Origin: SHVZ01 sp041906305
GTDB lineage: Bacteria; Pseudomonadota; Alphaproteobacteria; SHVZ01
DNA: 64,000 bases
Assembly (NCBI GenBank): GCA_041906305.1
Contig: JAYRJL010000003.1
Location: 186,001-250,000 of the forward strand
Direction of reading: 5' to 3'
Shown here: piece after piece, positions 25,509 to 33,289 of the stretch
Numbering within the stretch: the stretch's first letter is position 1
Layout of the letters: each line of letters begins with the position of its first letter
Translations under genes and position numbers: made by a program
The notes under the pieces: generated by a model
Databases searched by the model: none
What the model was told of the DNA's origin: nothing
Seen by the model: only the letters and a program-made list of their open reading frames with translations

Positions 25509-25966
25509 CCATCGAGCGCGCGCCGGGCTCGATCGAGGCGGTGGTGATCGCCTCGCTGCATCGGCTCTCAGACGCCGAGGTCGAGGCCTTCACCGGGCGC
25601 TCGAAATCCTACTGGTACCGGGTGTCGCACCCCGGCAAGTCGGAGCGGCTCGGCTTCAACGATGCGGCGCTTCTCGACGCCGCCTCGATCTCGCGCGAGG
25701 AGCCGGCGCGGTTCCACCAGCTCCTCGGCGACCTCACGGCCTCGACGCTGCGCCGCCATCGCGGCGAGACCCGACAGGCGACGGCGCTCAAGGACGGGCT
25801 CGCGCGCCTGGTGGTCGAGACCGGCGAGCTGGCATCGGCGCTCTCGATCGCGACGGCCGACGGCAAGGTGACGCCGGCCGAGCGACGGTCGATCGCCGAC
25901 GAGGCGCAGCATGTGATCGACGAGGCCACGCGGATCCGCGACGCGGCGATAGCTGTGGCGGGATGA
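25505..25966 (+). CDS. Early regulator candidate with HTH-like N-terminus
   Basis: 153 aa. Residues about 14-55 (LHRLSDAEVEAFTGRSKSYW, then LGFNDAALLDAASI) are arranged like the HTH of phage CII-type or similar regulators. The C-terminal half is helical, with an acidic loop ATADGKVTPAERRSI. The position two genes after cro suits a lysis-lysogeny regulator. The assignment is tentative. Confidence 0.55.
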   Translation: MTIERAPGSIEAVVIASLHRLSDAEVEAFTGRSKSYWYRVSHPGKSERLGFNDAALLDAASISREEPARFHQLLGDLTASTLRRHRGETRQATALKDGLARLVVETGELASALSIATADGKVTPAERRSIADEAQHVIDEATRIRDAAIAVAG

Positions 25967-26388
25967 TGCTCACGAACCGCCATCTCTCGATGCTCGGTCA
26001 CGCGGCCTCGACGCCGGCGGTGGCGAAGGACTGGCCGTCGATCGCCGACGACCTGGTGAAGCGCGGCCTCGCCGAGCGGTGCGGCGGCGGCGACCAGATC
26101 CGCCCGACGTCGAAGGGCGTCGCGGCACTGGCGCGATGGCTGGCGCGGCCGGCGGAGACGGTTGCGGCAGGCCTCACGCCGAAGATGGCGGAAGCCGATC
26201 GCTTCATCCGTGCCCGGACTGCCGAAGGCGTCTGCCCGAGCTACGACGAGATCCGGGCGGCGCTGAAGCTCAAGACCAAGTCGGGCGTGCATCGCCTGGT
26301 CCTCGGGCTCGAACGGCGCGGCTGCCTGGTGCGCCAGCCGGGCGAGAAGCGGTCGCTGATGCCGCTAGCGAGCGAGGCGCGCACATGA
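25963..26388 (+). CDS. LexA-like winged-helix protein without peptidase domain
   Basis: 141 aa. Residues about 75-125 (EADRFIRARTAEGVCPSYDE, IRAALKLKTKSGVHRLVLGL, ERRGC) match the LexA DNA-binding winged helix. The N-terminal half also looks like a small winged helix (NRHLSMLGHAAST, IADDLVKRGLAERC). No S24 domain follows, so it is not self-cleaving. It may regulate early genes. Stop-start overlaps place it inside the early operon. Confidence 0.6.
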   Translation: MMLTNRHLSMLGHAASTPAVAKDWPSIADDLVKRGLAERCGGGDQIRPTSKGVAALARWLARPAETVAAGLTPKMAEADRFIRARTAEGVCPSYDEIRAALKLKTKSGVHRLVLGLERRGCLVRQPGEKRSLMPLASEART

Positions 26389-26486
26389 GCCGCGCACTTT
26401 CTTTCGCCGCCATTTTTTTTGCCTGGGGCTCTCTAGGGGTTGAGATCGTGCGTCTCGATCCCGCAATCGGTGGGAATCGAGCATGA
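26385..26486 (+). CDS. Tiny early protein
   Basis: 33 aa with a hydrophobic N-terminal half (ALSFAAIFFAWGSLGVEIV). ATGA overlaps on both sides tie it to the flanking genes, which is the main reason to accept it. Confidence 0.45.
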   Translation: MSRALSFAAIFFAWGSLGVEIVRLDPAIGGNRA

Positions 26487-26872
26487 GCGAGACGATCGCG
26501 CGGCATCATCCGGAGCGGCGGCCGATGCTGGTCGCCGGCGTCAAGATCGCGGCGCCCGATCTCGTCGTCACCGTCGATATCGAGGACGAGAAGACGCTCG
26601 CGACCGGCGCGATCGGCGCCGTGGTCGGCGGGCCGACGTCGGATCTCGACTACCTGGCACAGCAGCTCGTCGCGCTCATGAACCTGGCGATCGGGTGCGG
26701 CAAGACGCGCGACGAGATCTCGCGCGCGCTGCCGACGATCCCGCCCAACGCCGGCCTCTGCGTCCAGCTCGCGCCCTCGATCCTCAAATCGGTCGAGGAC
26801 CAGGTCGAGCAGGCGAAGGGCTTCGCGACTGGCGGTCTCGTCACGGGCGGTGACCGCGTGGTCGGGAAATAG
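26483..26872 (+). CDS. Early phage protein of unknown function
   Basis: 129 aa, soluble, moderately acidic (LVVTVDIEDEKTLATGAIGA, YLAQQLVALMNLAIGCGKTR). It ends with a glycine-rich tail (TGGLVTGGDRVVGK). No recognised domain. Early operon position. Confidence 0.6.
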   Translation: MSETIARHHPERRPMLVAGVKIAAPDLVVTVDIEDEKTLATGAIGAVVGGPTSDLDYLAQQLVALMNLAIGCGKTRDEISRALPTIPPNAGLCVQLAPSILKSVEDQVEQAKGFATGGLVTGGDRVVGK

Positions 26873-26899
26873 GCGTCAATCTTCAAAGGGGGTCGAGCG

Positions 26900-27256
26900 A
26901 TGAGCAAGGCAACTACGTTCGAAGAATTCAGCGAAGCGAACCGCGCGCGGTGCGAGAGCCCCTCCGGCTTCAATCACCCGCTCAACGGCTGGGATTCCTC
27001 CGATTGGTTCCTGGCTGTTCTCGGCGAGCTCGGCGAGGCCGCCAATGTCGCGAAGAAGCTCAACCGCGTTCGCGACAACATTCCCGGCAATAAGGAAACG
27101 CCCGAGGAACTGCGCGCCAAGCTGCGCAAGGAGATCGGCGACACTTTCGTCTATCTCGATCTCCTCGCTCAGTCACACGGCTTTACGGTCGAAGCGGCGG
27201 CGATCGAGGTCTTCAACGCGAAGTCGGCCGAGCTCGGCTGCCCGATCAAGATCTAG
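26900..27256 (+). CDS. MazG-like nucleotide pyrophosphohydrolase
   Basis: 118 aa. The all-alpha NTP pyrophosphatase pattern is visible: WFLAVLGELGEAANVAKKL carries the first metal-binding acidic residues, and KEIGDTFVYLDLLAQSHG the second set (ExxD). Family members hydrolyse (d)NTPs; phage versions may adjust nucleotide or alarmone levels during infection. The Shine-Dalgarno GGGGG lies upstream of the ATG. Next comes a methyltransferase-like gene. Confidence 0.8.
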   Translation: MSKATTFEEFSEANRARCESPSGFNHPLNGWDSSDWFLAVLGELGEAANVAKKLNRVRDNIPGNKETPEELRAKLRKEIGDTFVYLDLLAQSHGFTVEAAAIEVFNAKSAELGCPIKI

Positions 27257-27263
27257 GGGCGCA

Positions 27264-27866
27264 ATGCCGCGCACCAGATCAGCGGTCGGGCCGACGCGGG
27301 CGACGGCGGCGCCGGGAACGGCGGGGCTGTACGCGACGCCATGGGACGCCTCGCGCGTCTTCCTCGAGCGCGAGCTCGAGGCGATCCGCGACGTCTGCGG
27401 GCCGAGGGGCTGGGTCGCCGAGCCGTTCTCCGGCGCCGACGACCTAGTGCGGACGATCGAGGGCTTCGGCTTCCGGGTCGAGGCGTCCGATCTCTACCCG
27501 CGCGGGCGCGGGCGATGCCTCGATTTCTTCGCGACGACGCGAGCGGACTTCCGCGGCTCGCGCCTGGTGCTGATCACGAATCCTGTGTTCGCCTATGCGC
27601 TCCGCGTGATCAGCCACGCGGCCGAGCTCGGCGTCGAGTACCTGGCGCTCATGCTGCCGGCGTCGTGGTTCTGTTCCGACCAGGGCCGCAAGGTCTTCGC
27701 CTGGTGGCGGCCGAGCCATGCGTACCTGATCACCTGGCGCGTCGACTTCCTGTTCGGCGGCAAGGGCCGATCGAAGATGATGCTTGCCTGGTTCGTCTGG
27801 CGCGGCGGGCCGAGCCCGCGCCGGCCGGAGCCGAGCTGGTCGCTGATCGAGAGGCCGGCCACATGA
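27264..27866 (+). CDS. DNA methyltransferase-like protein
   Basis: 200 aa. LITNPVFAYALRVISHAAEL resembles motif IV (NPPF/Y) of adenine-specific DNA methyltransferases, with V at the third position. AEPFSGADDLVRTIEGFGF, then VEASDLYPRGRG could form the AdoMet pocket (motifs I and II). LALMLPASWFCS matches the strand after motif IV. The usual FxGxG of motif I is altered, so catalysis is not certain. A phage enzyme of this kind could protect its DNA from host restriction. Confidence 0.6.
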   Translation: MPRTRSAVGPTRATAAPGTAGLYATPWDASRVFLERELEAIRDVCGPRGWVAEPFSGADDLVRTIEGFGFRVEASDLYPRGRGRCLDFFATTRADFRGSRLVLITNPVFAYALRVISHAAELGVEYLALMLPASWFCSDQGRKVFAWWRPSHAYLITWRVDFLFGGKGRSKMMLAWFVWRGGPSPRRPEPSWSLIERPAT

Positions 27867-28093
27867 CGCCCACGCGCCCGATCCCGGTCGACGCCGTCGG
27901 CGTTCCGATGGCCTGTACCTTTCCGGGCTGCAGCGACTATGCACCGGGGGGATTCAACCGGCTCGACGGCAGGGGGCGCGTGCTCTCGACGCGCCGGTAC
28001 TGCACGCCGCATATGCCGAAGCCGGCCGACGGCTATGCCGAGCTGCCGCCACTCCCGCCGGCATCGCCGCCGGCGCAAGGGGCCTTGCTGTGA
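27863..28093 (+). CDS. Small protein with possible zinc site
   Basis: 76 aa. CTFPGCSDYAPGGFN and RRYCTPHM supply three Cys and one His spaced like a small zinc knuckle, followed by a proline-rich tail. The start overlaps the methyltransferase stop, and the stop overlaps the next GTG start. Confidence 0.55.
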   Translation: MTPTRPIPVDAVGVPMACTFPGCSDYAPGGFNRLDGRGRVLSTRRYCTPHMPKPADGYAELPPLPPASPPAQGALL

Positions 28094-28323
28094 GCGATAC
28101 GCTCGATCGCGATATCGCCAAGGCCGCAATGAAGTGGCGCGCTGCGGTCCTCGGCAAGCCGCGCGACCACGGACTGCACGTCCGTCGCCGCCGCGAGCTC
28201 GAAAAGCTGTGCGACCAGGGCCTCAGGCTGTTCAAGCCCGCGGAAGAGGCGCCGCCTTCGGTACCCTCCGCCGAGGGTCGCGTTCCGGCCGGCGGCACCA
28301 CGCCCTGGTGGGATCGAGATTGA
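28090..28323 (+). CDS. Small basic early protein
   Basis: 77 aa, GTG start overlapping the previous stop. The first 50 residues are helical and basic (IAKAAMKWRAAVLGKPRDHG, RRRRELEKLC), so nucleic-acid contact is possible. Its stop overlaps the primase start by TGATG. Confidence 0.5.
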   Translation: MSDTLDRDIAKAAMKWRAAVLGKPRDHGLHVRRRRELEKLCDQGLRLFKPAEEAPPSVPSAEGRVPAGGTTPWWDRD

Positions 28324-29393
28324 TGCGTCTGCCGGATTCCTTCATCGCCGAGGTCCGCGAGCGAAGCTCGGTCGTCGAGATCGCCGGGCGACTCACGCCG
28401 CTGCGCCGGGCCGGTCGTGAGTACGAAGGCCGGTGTCCGTTCCACGCGGAGAAGACGCCGAGCTTTACCGTGGTCGAGGACAAGGGCTTCGCCCATTGCT
28501 TCGGCTGCGGCTGGCATGGCGGGGCGTTCAAGCTGATCGAGGCGTCGCAGAACGTCGGCTTCCGCGAGGCGGTCGAGATCCTGGCAGCCGAGGCCGGGCT
28601 TACGATCCCCGGCGAGGCTTCTCCGCGGAAGCGCGTGCCGATCAAGGCAAAGGTGAAGCGGCCGACGATCTCGGAAGAGAGGGCCGACGAGCTCGCGGCG
28701 ATCGAGGAGGCTCGCGAGATCTGGCGTACGGCCGGGCCGACGCCCTTCAGCCTGGCCGAGACCTATCTCCGCGCGCGCGGGATCACGGGCGAATTGCCGC
28801 CGACGATCCGTTGCCATCCGAAGCTCAAGTATTGGGACGCGGGCGCGAAGCGTGAGAGCGAGTGGCCGTGCATGGTAGCGGCGCTGCAGGCGGCGGACCG
28901 ATCGATTGTCGGCGTGCATCGGACATGGATTGCCTGGGACGGGAGCGCCAAGGCAGCGGTGCCGAAGGCGAAGAAGATGCGCGGTCGGAGCTGGGGCTCG
29001 TCGATCCGGCTGGCGTCGGCGGCGCCCGTGCTCGGCATCGCCGAGGGGATCGAGACCGGCCTCTCCGTCATGGTTACGACGGGGCTTCCGGTATGGGTCG
29101 CAGGCTCGCTCGGCAACATCGCGGGCTTCGGCCTCGGACAGGGCGAGCTGCATCCGGAGCGCGATGACAAGCGGCTTCCGAGCGAGACGCCGGACCTAGC
29201 GCGGCCGGGTCTTACGCTACCGCCAGAAGTGCGGGAGGTCGTGATCCTGGCCGACGGCGACGGCGATCGCTACTCGGGGCCGGCCCTCGTCGAGCGAGCG
29301 GTGCGACGACTAATGGCGACGGGGCGAAGGGTGCGCGTTGCGTGGCCACGGCCGGGGTCAGATTTCAACGACGTGCTGCGGGGTGCGGCGTGA
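28323..29393 (+). CDS. CHC2 zinc-finger primase with Toprim domain
   Basis: 356 aa. The N-terminal CHC2 finger uses C38, H41, C59 and C62 (RCPFHAEKTPSF and HCFGCGWHGG) to recognise single-stranded DNA. A Toprim-type catalytic domain follows (GIAEGIETGLSVMV near residue 240; VVILADGDGDRYSG near 305) for RNA primer synthesis. It works with the helicase encoded at 30094-31623, although a minus-strand pair of genes lies between them. Confidence 0.88.
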   Translation: MRLPDSFIAEVRERSSVVEIAGRLTPLRRAGREYEGRCPFHAEKTPSFTVVEDKGFAHCFGCGWHGGAFKLIEASQNVGFREAVEILAAEAGLTIPGEASPRKRVPIKAKVKRPTISEERADELAAIEEAREIWRTAGPTPFSLAETYLRARGITGELPPTIRCHPKLKYWDAGAKRESEWPCMVAALQAADRSIVGVHRTWIAWDGSAKAAVPKAKKMRGRSWGSSIRLASAAPVLGIAEGIETGLSVMVTTGLPVWVAGSLGNIAGFGLGQGELHPERDDKRLPSETPDLARPGLTLPPEVREVVILADGDGDRYSGPALVERAVRRLMATGRRVRVAWPRPGSDFNDVLRGAA

Positions 29394-29403
29394 CTCTGCT
29401 GTC

Positions 29404-29733
29404 TCAAGAGCCTGTCGTCTTGGTGAGGAGGTTATGCAGGGTGTCCCACTTCCCCTCCATGACCTTCCAGAAGATACCGAAAAAGGCCGCGAGAAGGAGA
29501 GCACTAGCTGCTGCAACACCCGAAAACCACGTCATGCGCGTCCCTATCTTGTCGAGCTTGTCGCCGTGGCTCTTCACGTCGTCGACGAGGCGATCAACCT
29601 TCGTCGTGAGCTTCGCGACTTCAACCATGACGAAACGAATGTCGCTCGTCGGATGGAGTTCCCTAACGGGCGGCGACCCTGGGTACTCCGTGGGGGTGCT
29701 GGGCACCGGAGGGGCCGGCTTCCTAGGAGCCAC
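29404..29733 (-). CDS. Membrane-anchored coiled-coil protein (moron)
   Basis: 109 aa, GTG start with GGAG seven bases upstream. A proline-rich N-terminus is followed by a coiled coil (VEVAKLTTKVDRLVDDVKSH) and one membrane helix (TWFSGVAAASALLLAAFFGI). Transcribed against the replication genes together with the gene before it, whose end it overlaps by 11 bases. Base composition is less GC-rich than the neighbours. It may be expressed from the prophage independently of lytic genes. Confidence 0.65.
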   Translation of the reverse strand: MAPRKPAPPVPSTPTEYPGSPPVRELHPTSDIRFVMVEVAKLTTKVDRLVDDVKSHGDKLDKIGTRMTWFSGVAAASALLLAAFFGIFWKVMEGKWDTLHNLLTKTTGS

Positions 29734-30004
29734 GGAGGGACTCCACCTTCGCCTTGATCCACGGCCAAATATTCGACTGCGCGAAGCCGTAGTAGTCCTC
29801 GACCTTGAGCACGAGAACGAAACCGAGTTGTCCCGTCGATATCCCCGTTTTATCCGAGATTTCCATCGCGGTGATGTTGGTCACGACCAACCATTTTCCC
29901 TCGCCGATCTTGAGAACGGCATCCGGAAAGGTTTGGTTAATTTTCGTTTCGAGCGCTGTCGGGGAGGGAGCGGCGGCGAGACTGATGATGGCGAAAAGGG
30001 CCAT
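29723..30004 (-). CDS. Small secreted protein (moron)
   Basis: 93 aa. The N-terminus MALFAIISLAAAPSP is a probable signal peptide, and the mature part (KIGEGKWLVVTNITAMEISD, GFVLVLKVEDYY) looks like a small beta-rich periplasmic domain. It opens a two-gene minus-strand unit divergent from the helicase gene. No family is recognised. Confidence 0.6.
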   Translation of the reverse strand: MALFAIISLAAAPSPTALETKINQTFPDAVLKIGEGKWLVVTNITAMEISDKTGISTGQLGFVLVLKVEDYYGFAQSNIWPWIKAKVESLRGS

Positions 30005-30069
30005 GGACTGAACGTAGCGGTTGTCGGTGAACGGTCAAGAGGGTTGCCTCAAATTCCGAACCGGACCGT

Positions 30070-30083
30070 GAAACACCTGTTTC
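30070..30083. promoter_or_regulatory. Palindrome in the divergent moron/helicase intergenic region
   Basis: GAAACACCTGTTTC has perfect six-base arms around a central CC. It lies 10 bp before the helicase ATG, in the 89-bp gap between divergent genes, so it is a candidate operator. The arms resemble parS half-sites, but in the opposite order. Confidence 0.35.
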
Positions 30084-30093
30084 GTGAGGCGGC

Positions 30094-31623
30094 ATGACCG
30101 GCGGCATCGAAATCCGCCGAACAGTCGAGGCGGCGCGAGCGGCGCATGGCGCGGCCGAGACGCCACCGGACGACCCGGCGCTCGATCGCGAGCTCGGCCG
30201 GTTGCCGATGAACGATCTGGGCAATGCCGAGCGATTCCGCAGACGCTTCGGTCGCGACGTGCTTTATGTCCGCGACATTGGCTGGCATGTCTGGGTCGGC
30301 ACGCATTGGGACCAGGAGACCGGCGAGGCCGCGGTTCAGCGCATGGCGCACCGGACGGCCGAGCTAATCGTTTCCGAGATCGACGCGCTTGAGCCCGAGC
30401 TCGGCGAGAGCGTGAGCGACGTCAATGCGCTGAAAGATGCGCTATGGAAATGGGCGCGGGCGTCGGGGAATGCGCCTCGTATTCGCGGGATGCTCGAGGT
30501 CGTGGCGCCGAAGCTGACGAGGCTCCGATCCGAGCTCGACGCCGATCCCTGGCTGTTCAACGTGCGGAACGGCACGATCGTCTTCACGCCGCCCGGCGTC
30601 GCAATCATCGAGGACGTCGACCCGGTCGCCCTTCGCAAGCACAACCGCGACGACCTGATCACGCGGATCGCGCCCGTGACCTTCAACGCCGATGCCTCGG
30701 CGCCGGAGTGGGCAAAGTTCATGTCGACGGTCCAGCCGGACGATGGGCTGCAGGGATACCTGCAGCGCCACGCCGGCTACACGCTGACCGGCGACGTCAG
30801 CGCCCAGCAATTCGACGTGTTCTTCGGCGAGGGCGCGAACGGCAAGTCGACCTATCTCAACGTGCTTCGCGGCATCATGGGCCGCTATGCGCAGACGGTG
30901 CCGGTCGGGCTGTTCCTAGAGGACGATCGGCTCGACGCGAGCCAAGCCTCGCCGGAGACCGCGCGGCTAGTCGGCGTGCGCCTGGCGCTCGCGTCGGAAC
31001 CGAACAAGAAACGACGGCTCGACCCGGCCCGCATCAAGGCGTTAACGGGCGGCGAGCCGATCGTCACGCGCGCGCTCTATGGTGCGTTCTTCGAACTGAT
31101 CCCACAGTTCAAGCCGGTGCTCTCGTTCAACGAGCGGCCGGCGGTGCCGGCGGCCGACGACGGTACCTGGCGACGCCTGCGCATCGTGCCCTGGCCGGTG
31201 CAGATCCCGCCGGAGAAGCGCATCCCGCGGTTCGAGGAGGAGCTGCTCAAGGAAGCGAGCGGCATCCTCAACTGGATGCTCGACGGGTTCCGCATGTGGC
31301 GCGAGATGGGCATGGTCCCGCCGATCGAGGTCAAGGCGGCGACGGACGACTATCGATCCGACAGCGACAGCGTCGGCGAGTTCCTTAGAGCGGCAACCAA
31401 GCACGACCGCGACGCGCCGGGCGTTGCGGCGGGCGCGATCCGCAAGGCCTACGAGAAGTGGTGCGAGGCCAACGCGATCGAGCCGATCGGCGCGAGGCGC
31501 TTCGGCGAGGGGCTGAAGAAGAAGCTCAAGTCCCGGAAGTCGGGCGTCGTGGTCTACGAGGGGATCCGGCTCGTCGAGAACTATGCGGGCTATCAGGATC
31601 TCCGGCCGTCGGAGCCTTCGTAA
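30094..31623 (+). CDS. P4/D5-family primase-helicase (SF3 ATPase)
   Basis: 509 aa. The D5_N region is followed by an SF3 helicase ATPase with Walker A GEGANGKST at residues 245-253, then LALASEPNKKRRLDPARIKA and the sensor-type VLSFNERPAVP. A winged-helix region ends the protein. Such enzymes unwind the phage origin and drive replication. GAGG lies four bases before the ATG. Iteron-like repeats begin at its stop codon. Confidence 0.92.
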   Translation: MTGGIEIRRTVEAARAAHGAAETPPDDPALDRELGRLPMNDLGNAERFRRRFGRDVLYVRDIGWHVWVGTHWDQETGEAAVQRMAHRTAELIVSEIDALEPELGESVSDVNALKDALWKWARASGNAPRIRGMLEVVAPKLTRLRSELDADPWLFNVRNGTIVFTPPGVAIIEDVDPVALRKHNRDDLITRIAPVTFNADASAPEWAKFMSTVQPDDGLQGYLQRHAGYTLTGDVSAQQFDVFFGEGANGKSTYLNVLRGIMGRYAQTVPVGLFLEDDRLDASQASPETARLVGVRLALASEPNKKRRLDPARIKALTGGEPIVTRALYGAFFELIPQFKPVLSFNERPAVPAADDGTWRRLRIVPWPVQIPPEKRIPRFEEELLKEASGILNWMLDGFRMWREMGMVPPIEVKAATDDYRSDSDSVGEFLRAATKHDRDAPGVAAGAIRKAYEKWCEANAIEPIGARRFGEGLKKKLKSRKSGVVVYEGIRLVENYAGYQDLRPSEPS

Positions 31624-31830
31624 CCCTCCCACCCTCCCACACCCTCCCATCGAAACCCCAGGCGTTCCGCGGCTCCTGGAGGGTTGGGAGGGTTGGACCG
31701 TCCATTCTTCGCGGATTCCTGGGAGCGCATCATGCGTAGAATCCCCCTCCAACCCTCCAACCCTCCCAAGGACGTTCAAGTAAGCCAGGAGTCATCGGGG
31801 TTTCTTCTATCTGGAGGGTTGGGCTCCAAC
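31621..31830. repeat. CCCTCCAA-type iterated repeats, origin candidate
   Basis: Clusters of CCCTCCCA and CCCTCCAA units occur in direct orientation (31624-31650, 31745-31769) and inverted (31676-31697, 31812-31823). The last clusters fall inside the start of the next gene. Placed just after the helicase gene, they resemble replication-origin iterons. Confidence 0.5.
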
Positions 31831-32445
31831 TCTCCAAAGGTCGCCAAGAGGGCTGTAGACATCGAGGACTTCGCTCGCTGGGCCTATGTGCGCGAAGGCG
31901 TCGGGCAGTGTGATCCGGGGCCGATCTCGGAGCTCCGGCATCTGTCGGCGCAACATGGCGACAGTGGAGACGGAATGCGCGCGGTCGAGCGCTACGTCTC
32001 GCTCGGGACCAATGTCGACGTGCCGAGGAAGGGATCGGAGGAGATGATCCATCCGGACGCGCTGCACCTCCACGGCCTGGTGCTCGGCCTCAACCCGATC
32101 GAACAGCAGCTCGTAGTCCGGTGCGCGCGTGGTATGGGACGGCCGAGCTGGGGCGAGGATCTTCAGCCGCTCCGCTATGCGCCGGTGATCAGGCTCAATC
32201 GGAAGACGGCGGAGCGGGAAGCACACGTCGTGCATTACGACCGGCATCGGCACGCCGTCTATCCGTACTGCCCGGTCGAGATCGTCGATCAGACGATGCA
32301 GATCGAAGCGGCGCGCGGTCGCTATACGCTGTGGTGGTGCGCGATGAACTGGCTCAAGAAGACGCTGATTGCGAATCCCTGGGGGCTCACGGCGTGGTCG
32401 GTGAGCGGCTTCTCTGCGCCGGAGTGCCCATGGCACAAGGATTAG
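31732..32445 (+). CDS. Phage protein at the late-regulator (Q-like) position
   Basis: 237 aa from an ATG with GGGAG six bases upstream. The first 40 residues are encoded by the repeat array and look unstructured, so the true start may be later. The rest (VDIEDFARWAYVREGVGQCD; YPYCPVEIVDQTMQIEAARG; LWWCAMNWLKKTL) has no domain I can name. It is the last gene before a promoter-like and terminator-like stretch and the terminase genes, where lambda-like phages encode their late antiterminator. The role is inferred from position only. Confidence 0.55.
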   Translation: MRRIPLQPSNPPKDVQVSQESSGFLLSGGLGSNSPKVAKRAVDIEDFARWAYVREGVGQCDPGPISELRHLSAQHGDSGDGMRAVERYVSLGTNVDVPRKGSEEMIHPDALHLHGLVLGLNPIEQQLVVRCARGMGRPSWGEDLQPLRYAPVIRLNRKTAEREAHVVHYDRHRHAVYPYCPVEIVDQTMQIEAARGRYTLWWCAMNWLKKTLIANPWGLTAWSVSGFSAPECPWHKD

Positions 32446-32474
32446 TAGCTCGGGCTTGACTAGCGAACGATCCA

Positions 32475-32536
32475 TTGACACGTTGGTTGCACGGTGAAAA
32501 CCAAACAGGGCTGGGCCTCGAAAGAGCGCCCGGCCC
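32475..32536 (+). promoter_or_regulatory. Late leader: promoter-like -35 and downstream hairpin
   Basis: A perfect -35 TTGACA lies at 32475-32480, without a good -10 at the normal distance. Thirty bases on, GGGCTGGGC (32508-32516) pairs with GCCCGGCCC (32528-32536). A promoter followed by an early terminator just before the terminase genes is how lambda-type late regions are controlled. Confidence 0.4.
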
Positions 32537-32707
32537 TTCGCGCTTCTAGGGCCTGACGCCCTCCCCCAGCATCTCGGCCCGCCTCGATCCGATCGACCTC
32601 GACGTCACGGGTCCTCCCACCGCTTTCCGACCGTATGCGGGGCGGCAGCGCATTAGGTCGGCGGGTCGCGTCCCGAAAATCCCTTCGGGTTGTTGATGGT
32701 GTTTTTG
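32537..32707. other. Non-coding packaging region, cos candidate
   Basis: No gene is seen between the leader hairpin and terminase. The stretch contains GGGCGGCAGCGC at 32640-32651, whose first seven bases equal the start of the lambda cohesive end. GpA-type terminases usually cut a cos site just before their small-subunit gene. The exact site is unproven. Confidence 0.35.
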
Positions 32708-33289
32708 ATGGCCGATCCGAAACTCACGCTGAACAAATGGGAGCTGGCGGCGCGCCTCGGCGTGTCGGAGCCGACCGTCACGAAATACGTCCGCGAGGGC
32801 TGCCCGGTCGTAAGCGGCGGCTCGAACGGCGTCCCTTACGAGTTCGATCTCGTCGCGGTTAAGCAGTGGCTCGACGGCGTCGCCGAGGCCGAGCGCCTGG
32901 CGGACGAGGAGCGCGAGCGCCAGCTCGACGAGATCCAGACGTCGCTATTCGGCAAGGACGAGCTGCCGAAGGTCGCCGGCGCCGAGGGCCTCACGCCCGA
33001 CCAGCGGGTCAAGCTCTACCGCGCCGAGTTCGATCGTATGCGTCTCGCGCGCGAGCGCGGCGAGCTGGTGCTCGCGAATGACGTTCGCGTTTCTCTTTCG
33101 CTTTCGCTTTCCGAGCTTCGGAACCGGCTCCGCGGCCTGCCCGACCAGCTCGCGCGGACTGCAGGTCTCGCGCCCGACCAGGCCGAGGCGCTCGAAAAGA
33201 TGATCGACGACGTCCTCGAGGACGCCGTTACCGAAATCCAGGCGCGGTTCGCCGTGCCCGCCGGAGCGTCCGCCCTTGCTGCAGACTAG
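32708..33289 (+). CDS. Terminase small subunit (Nu1-like)
   Basis: 193 aa from the ATG at 32708; in-frame ATG 32696 and TTG 32690 are also possible. The N-terminal winged HTH (LNKWELAARLGVSEPTVTKYVREGCPV) is that of Nu1-type small subunits, which bind cos and recruit the large subunit. The helical C-terminal part (LYRAEFDRMRLARERGELVL) is typical. A 17-bp palindrome lies inside at 33073-33089. The end overlaps the large-subunit start. Confidence 0.85.
   Translation: MADPKLTLNKWELAARLGVSEPTVTKYVREGCPVVSGGSNGVPYEFDLVAVKQWLDGVAEAERLADEERERQLDEIQTSLFGKDELPKVAGAEGLTPDQRVKLYRAEFDRMRLARERGELVLANDVRVSLSLSLSELRNRLRGLPDQLARTAGLAPDQAEALEKMIDDVLEDAVTEIQARFAVPAGASALAAD
33073..33089. repeat. Dispersed 17-bp palindrome, copy 1
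   Basis: CGCGAATGACGTTCGCG, eight-base arms around a central A. Inside the terminase small-subunit gene. One of six related copies in the late region. Confidence 0.85.

Noticed and set aside
30070..30083. A parS site for the ParB-like protein
   Set aside because: The arms match parS halves but in reversed order and only one copy exists; kept as a candidate operator only.
31621..31830. CRISPR array
   Set aside because: Units are short, unequally spaced and in both orientations, without regular spacers or cas genes.
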